From Alphaproteobacteria bacterium (GTDB taxonomy: Bacteria > Pseudomonadota > Alphaproteobacteria > UBA9219), in NCBI GenBank assembly GCA_028865155.1, contig JAGWKW010000064.1, forward strand, positions 1-6,928: DNA of 6,928 nucleotides. The letters run 5' to 3'. A model generated the notes under the pieces. The model did no database searches and was not told the DNA's origin. It saw nothing but the letters and a program-made list of their open reading frames with translations. The position numbers and the translations under genes are program-made. Positions 6,858 through 6,928 of this stretch are shown here, piece after piece (within the stretch, counting starts at the first letter, position 1; every line of letters begins with the position of its first letter).

Positions 6858-6928
6858 ATGCATAGCCATTCCATAGATCGCTGGCAGCACGCCCATAATT
6901 TTCTGGGAAGCCACCACGAGCGGAATGA
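6858..6928 (+). CDS. dmeF: Cation diffusion facilitator, DmeF-type, N-terminus only
   Basis: Only 23 codons are in the window before the right edge. They read MHSHSIDRWQHAHNF then LGSHHERN, which matches the His-rich cytoplasmic start I associate with DmeF-type CDF proteins (pattern WQHxHxF followed by ERR and the first TM). DmeF exports Co(2+)/Ni(2+) by proton exchange at the inner membrane. GAGG lies 5 nt before the ATG. The gene begins 30 nt after the copA stop with no terminator between, so the two are probably co-transcribed. No membrane segment is visible here, so substrate and completeness are unproven. Confidence 0.75.
   Translation, partial: MHSHSIDRWQHAHNFLGSHHERN

Overview
The window is GC-rich DNA that looks alphaproteobacterial. 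The codon style, an inner-to-outer-membrane hopanoid-type transporter (HpnN) next to MlaA, and a bacterial tRNA-Pro with a C1-G72 end all fit that, but the genus cannot be named from this sequence. It holds two functional modules on opposite strands, separated by a short spacer with a tRNA gene and a strong palindrome.

Left module (1-3178, minus strand): an envelope lipid-trafficking pair. A 12-TM RND/MMPL protein of the HpnN type (596-3178) is followed after 4 nt by the lipoprotein MlaA (from 591, running off the left edge). The mlaA ribosome binding site lies in the last hpnN codons, so the two are almost certainly one operon and probably translationally coupled. HpnN proteins move hopanoids towards the outer membrane. 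MlaA is the outer-membrane component of the Mla phospholipid pathway.

Middle (3179-3599): the presumed hpnN leader, a tRNA-Pro(UGG) gene with encoded CCA (3292-3368), and a 19-bp perfect inverted repeat whose left arm starts inside the CCA end. Nothing else coding is visible up to 3599.

Right module (3600-6928, plus strand): a metal/envelope-stress group. It starts with a small periplasmic Spy/CpxP-like (LTxxQ) protein (3600-4097) and a 108-aa secreted His-rich protein of unknown function (4120-4446), which end at a textbook intrinsic terminator (4461-4503). Then comes a Cu(+)-type P1B ATPase, CopA (4572-6827), which has a His/Cys-rich tail and a CPMHP...CPLCGM metal-binding module instead of a classical HMA domain. 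After 30 nt begins a cation diffusion facilitator of the DmeF type (6858-6928, cut by the right edge). Together they suggest export of copper and other divalent metals from the cytoplasm, with periplasmic proteins that could buffer metal or protect proteins.

No CRISPR, prophage, transposase or toxin-antitoxin genes are visible. I see no clear wholly new system. The most unusual points are the small His-rich protein, the non-canonical CopA N-terminus, the probable loss of the second proton-relay Asp in HpnN, the composition shift at the hpnN 3' end, and the palindrome attached to the tRNA.
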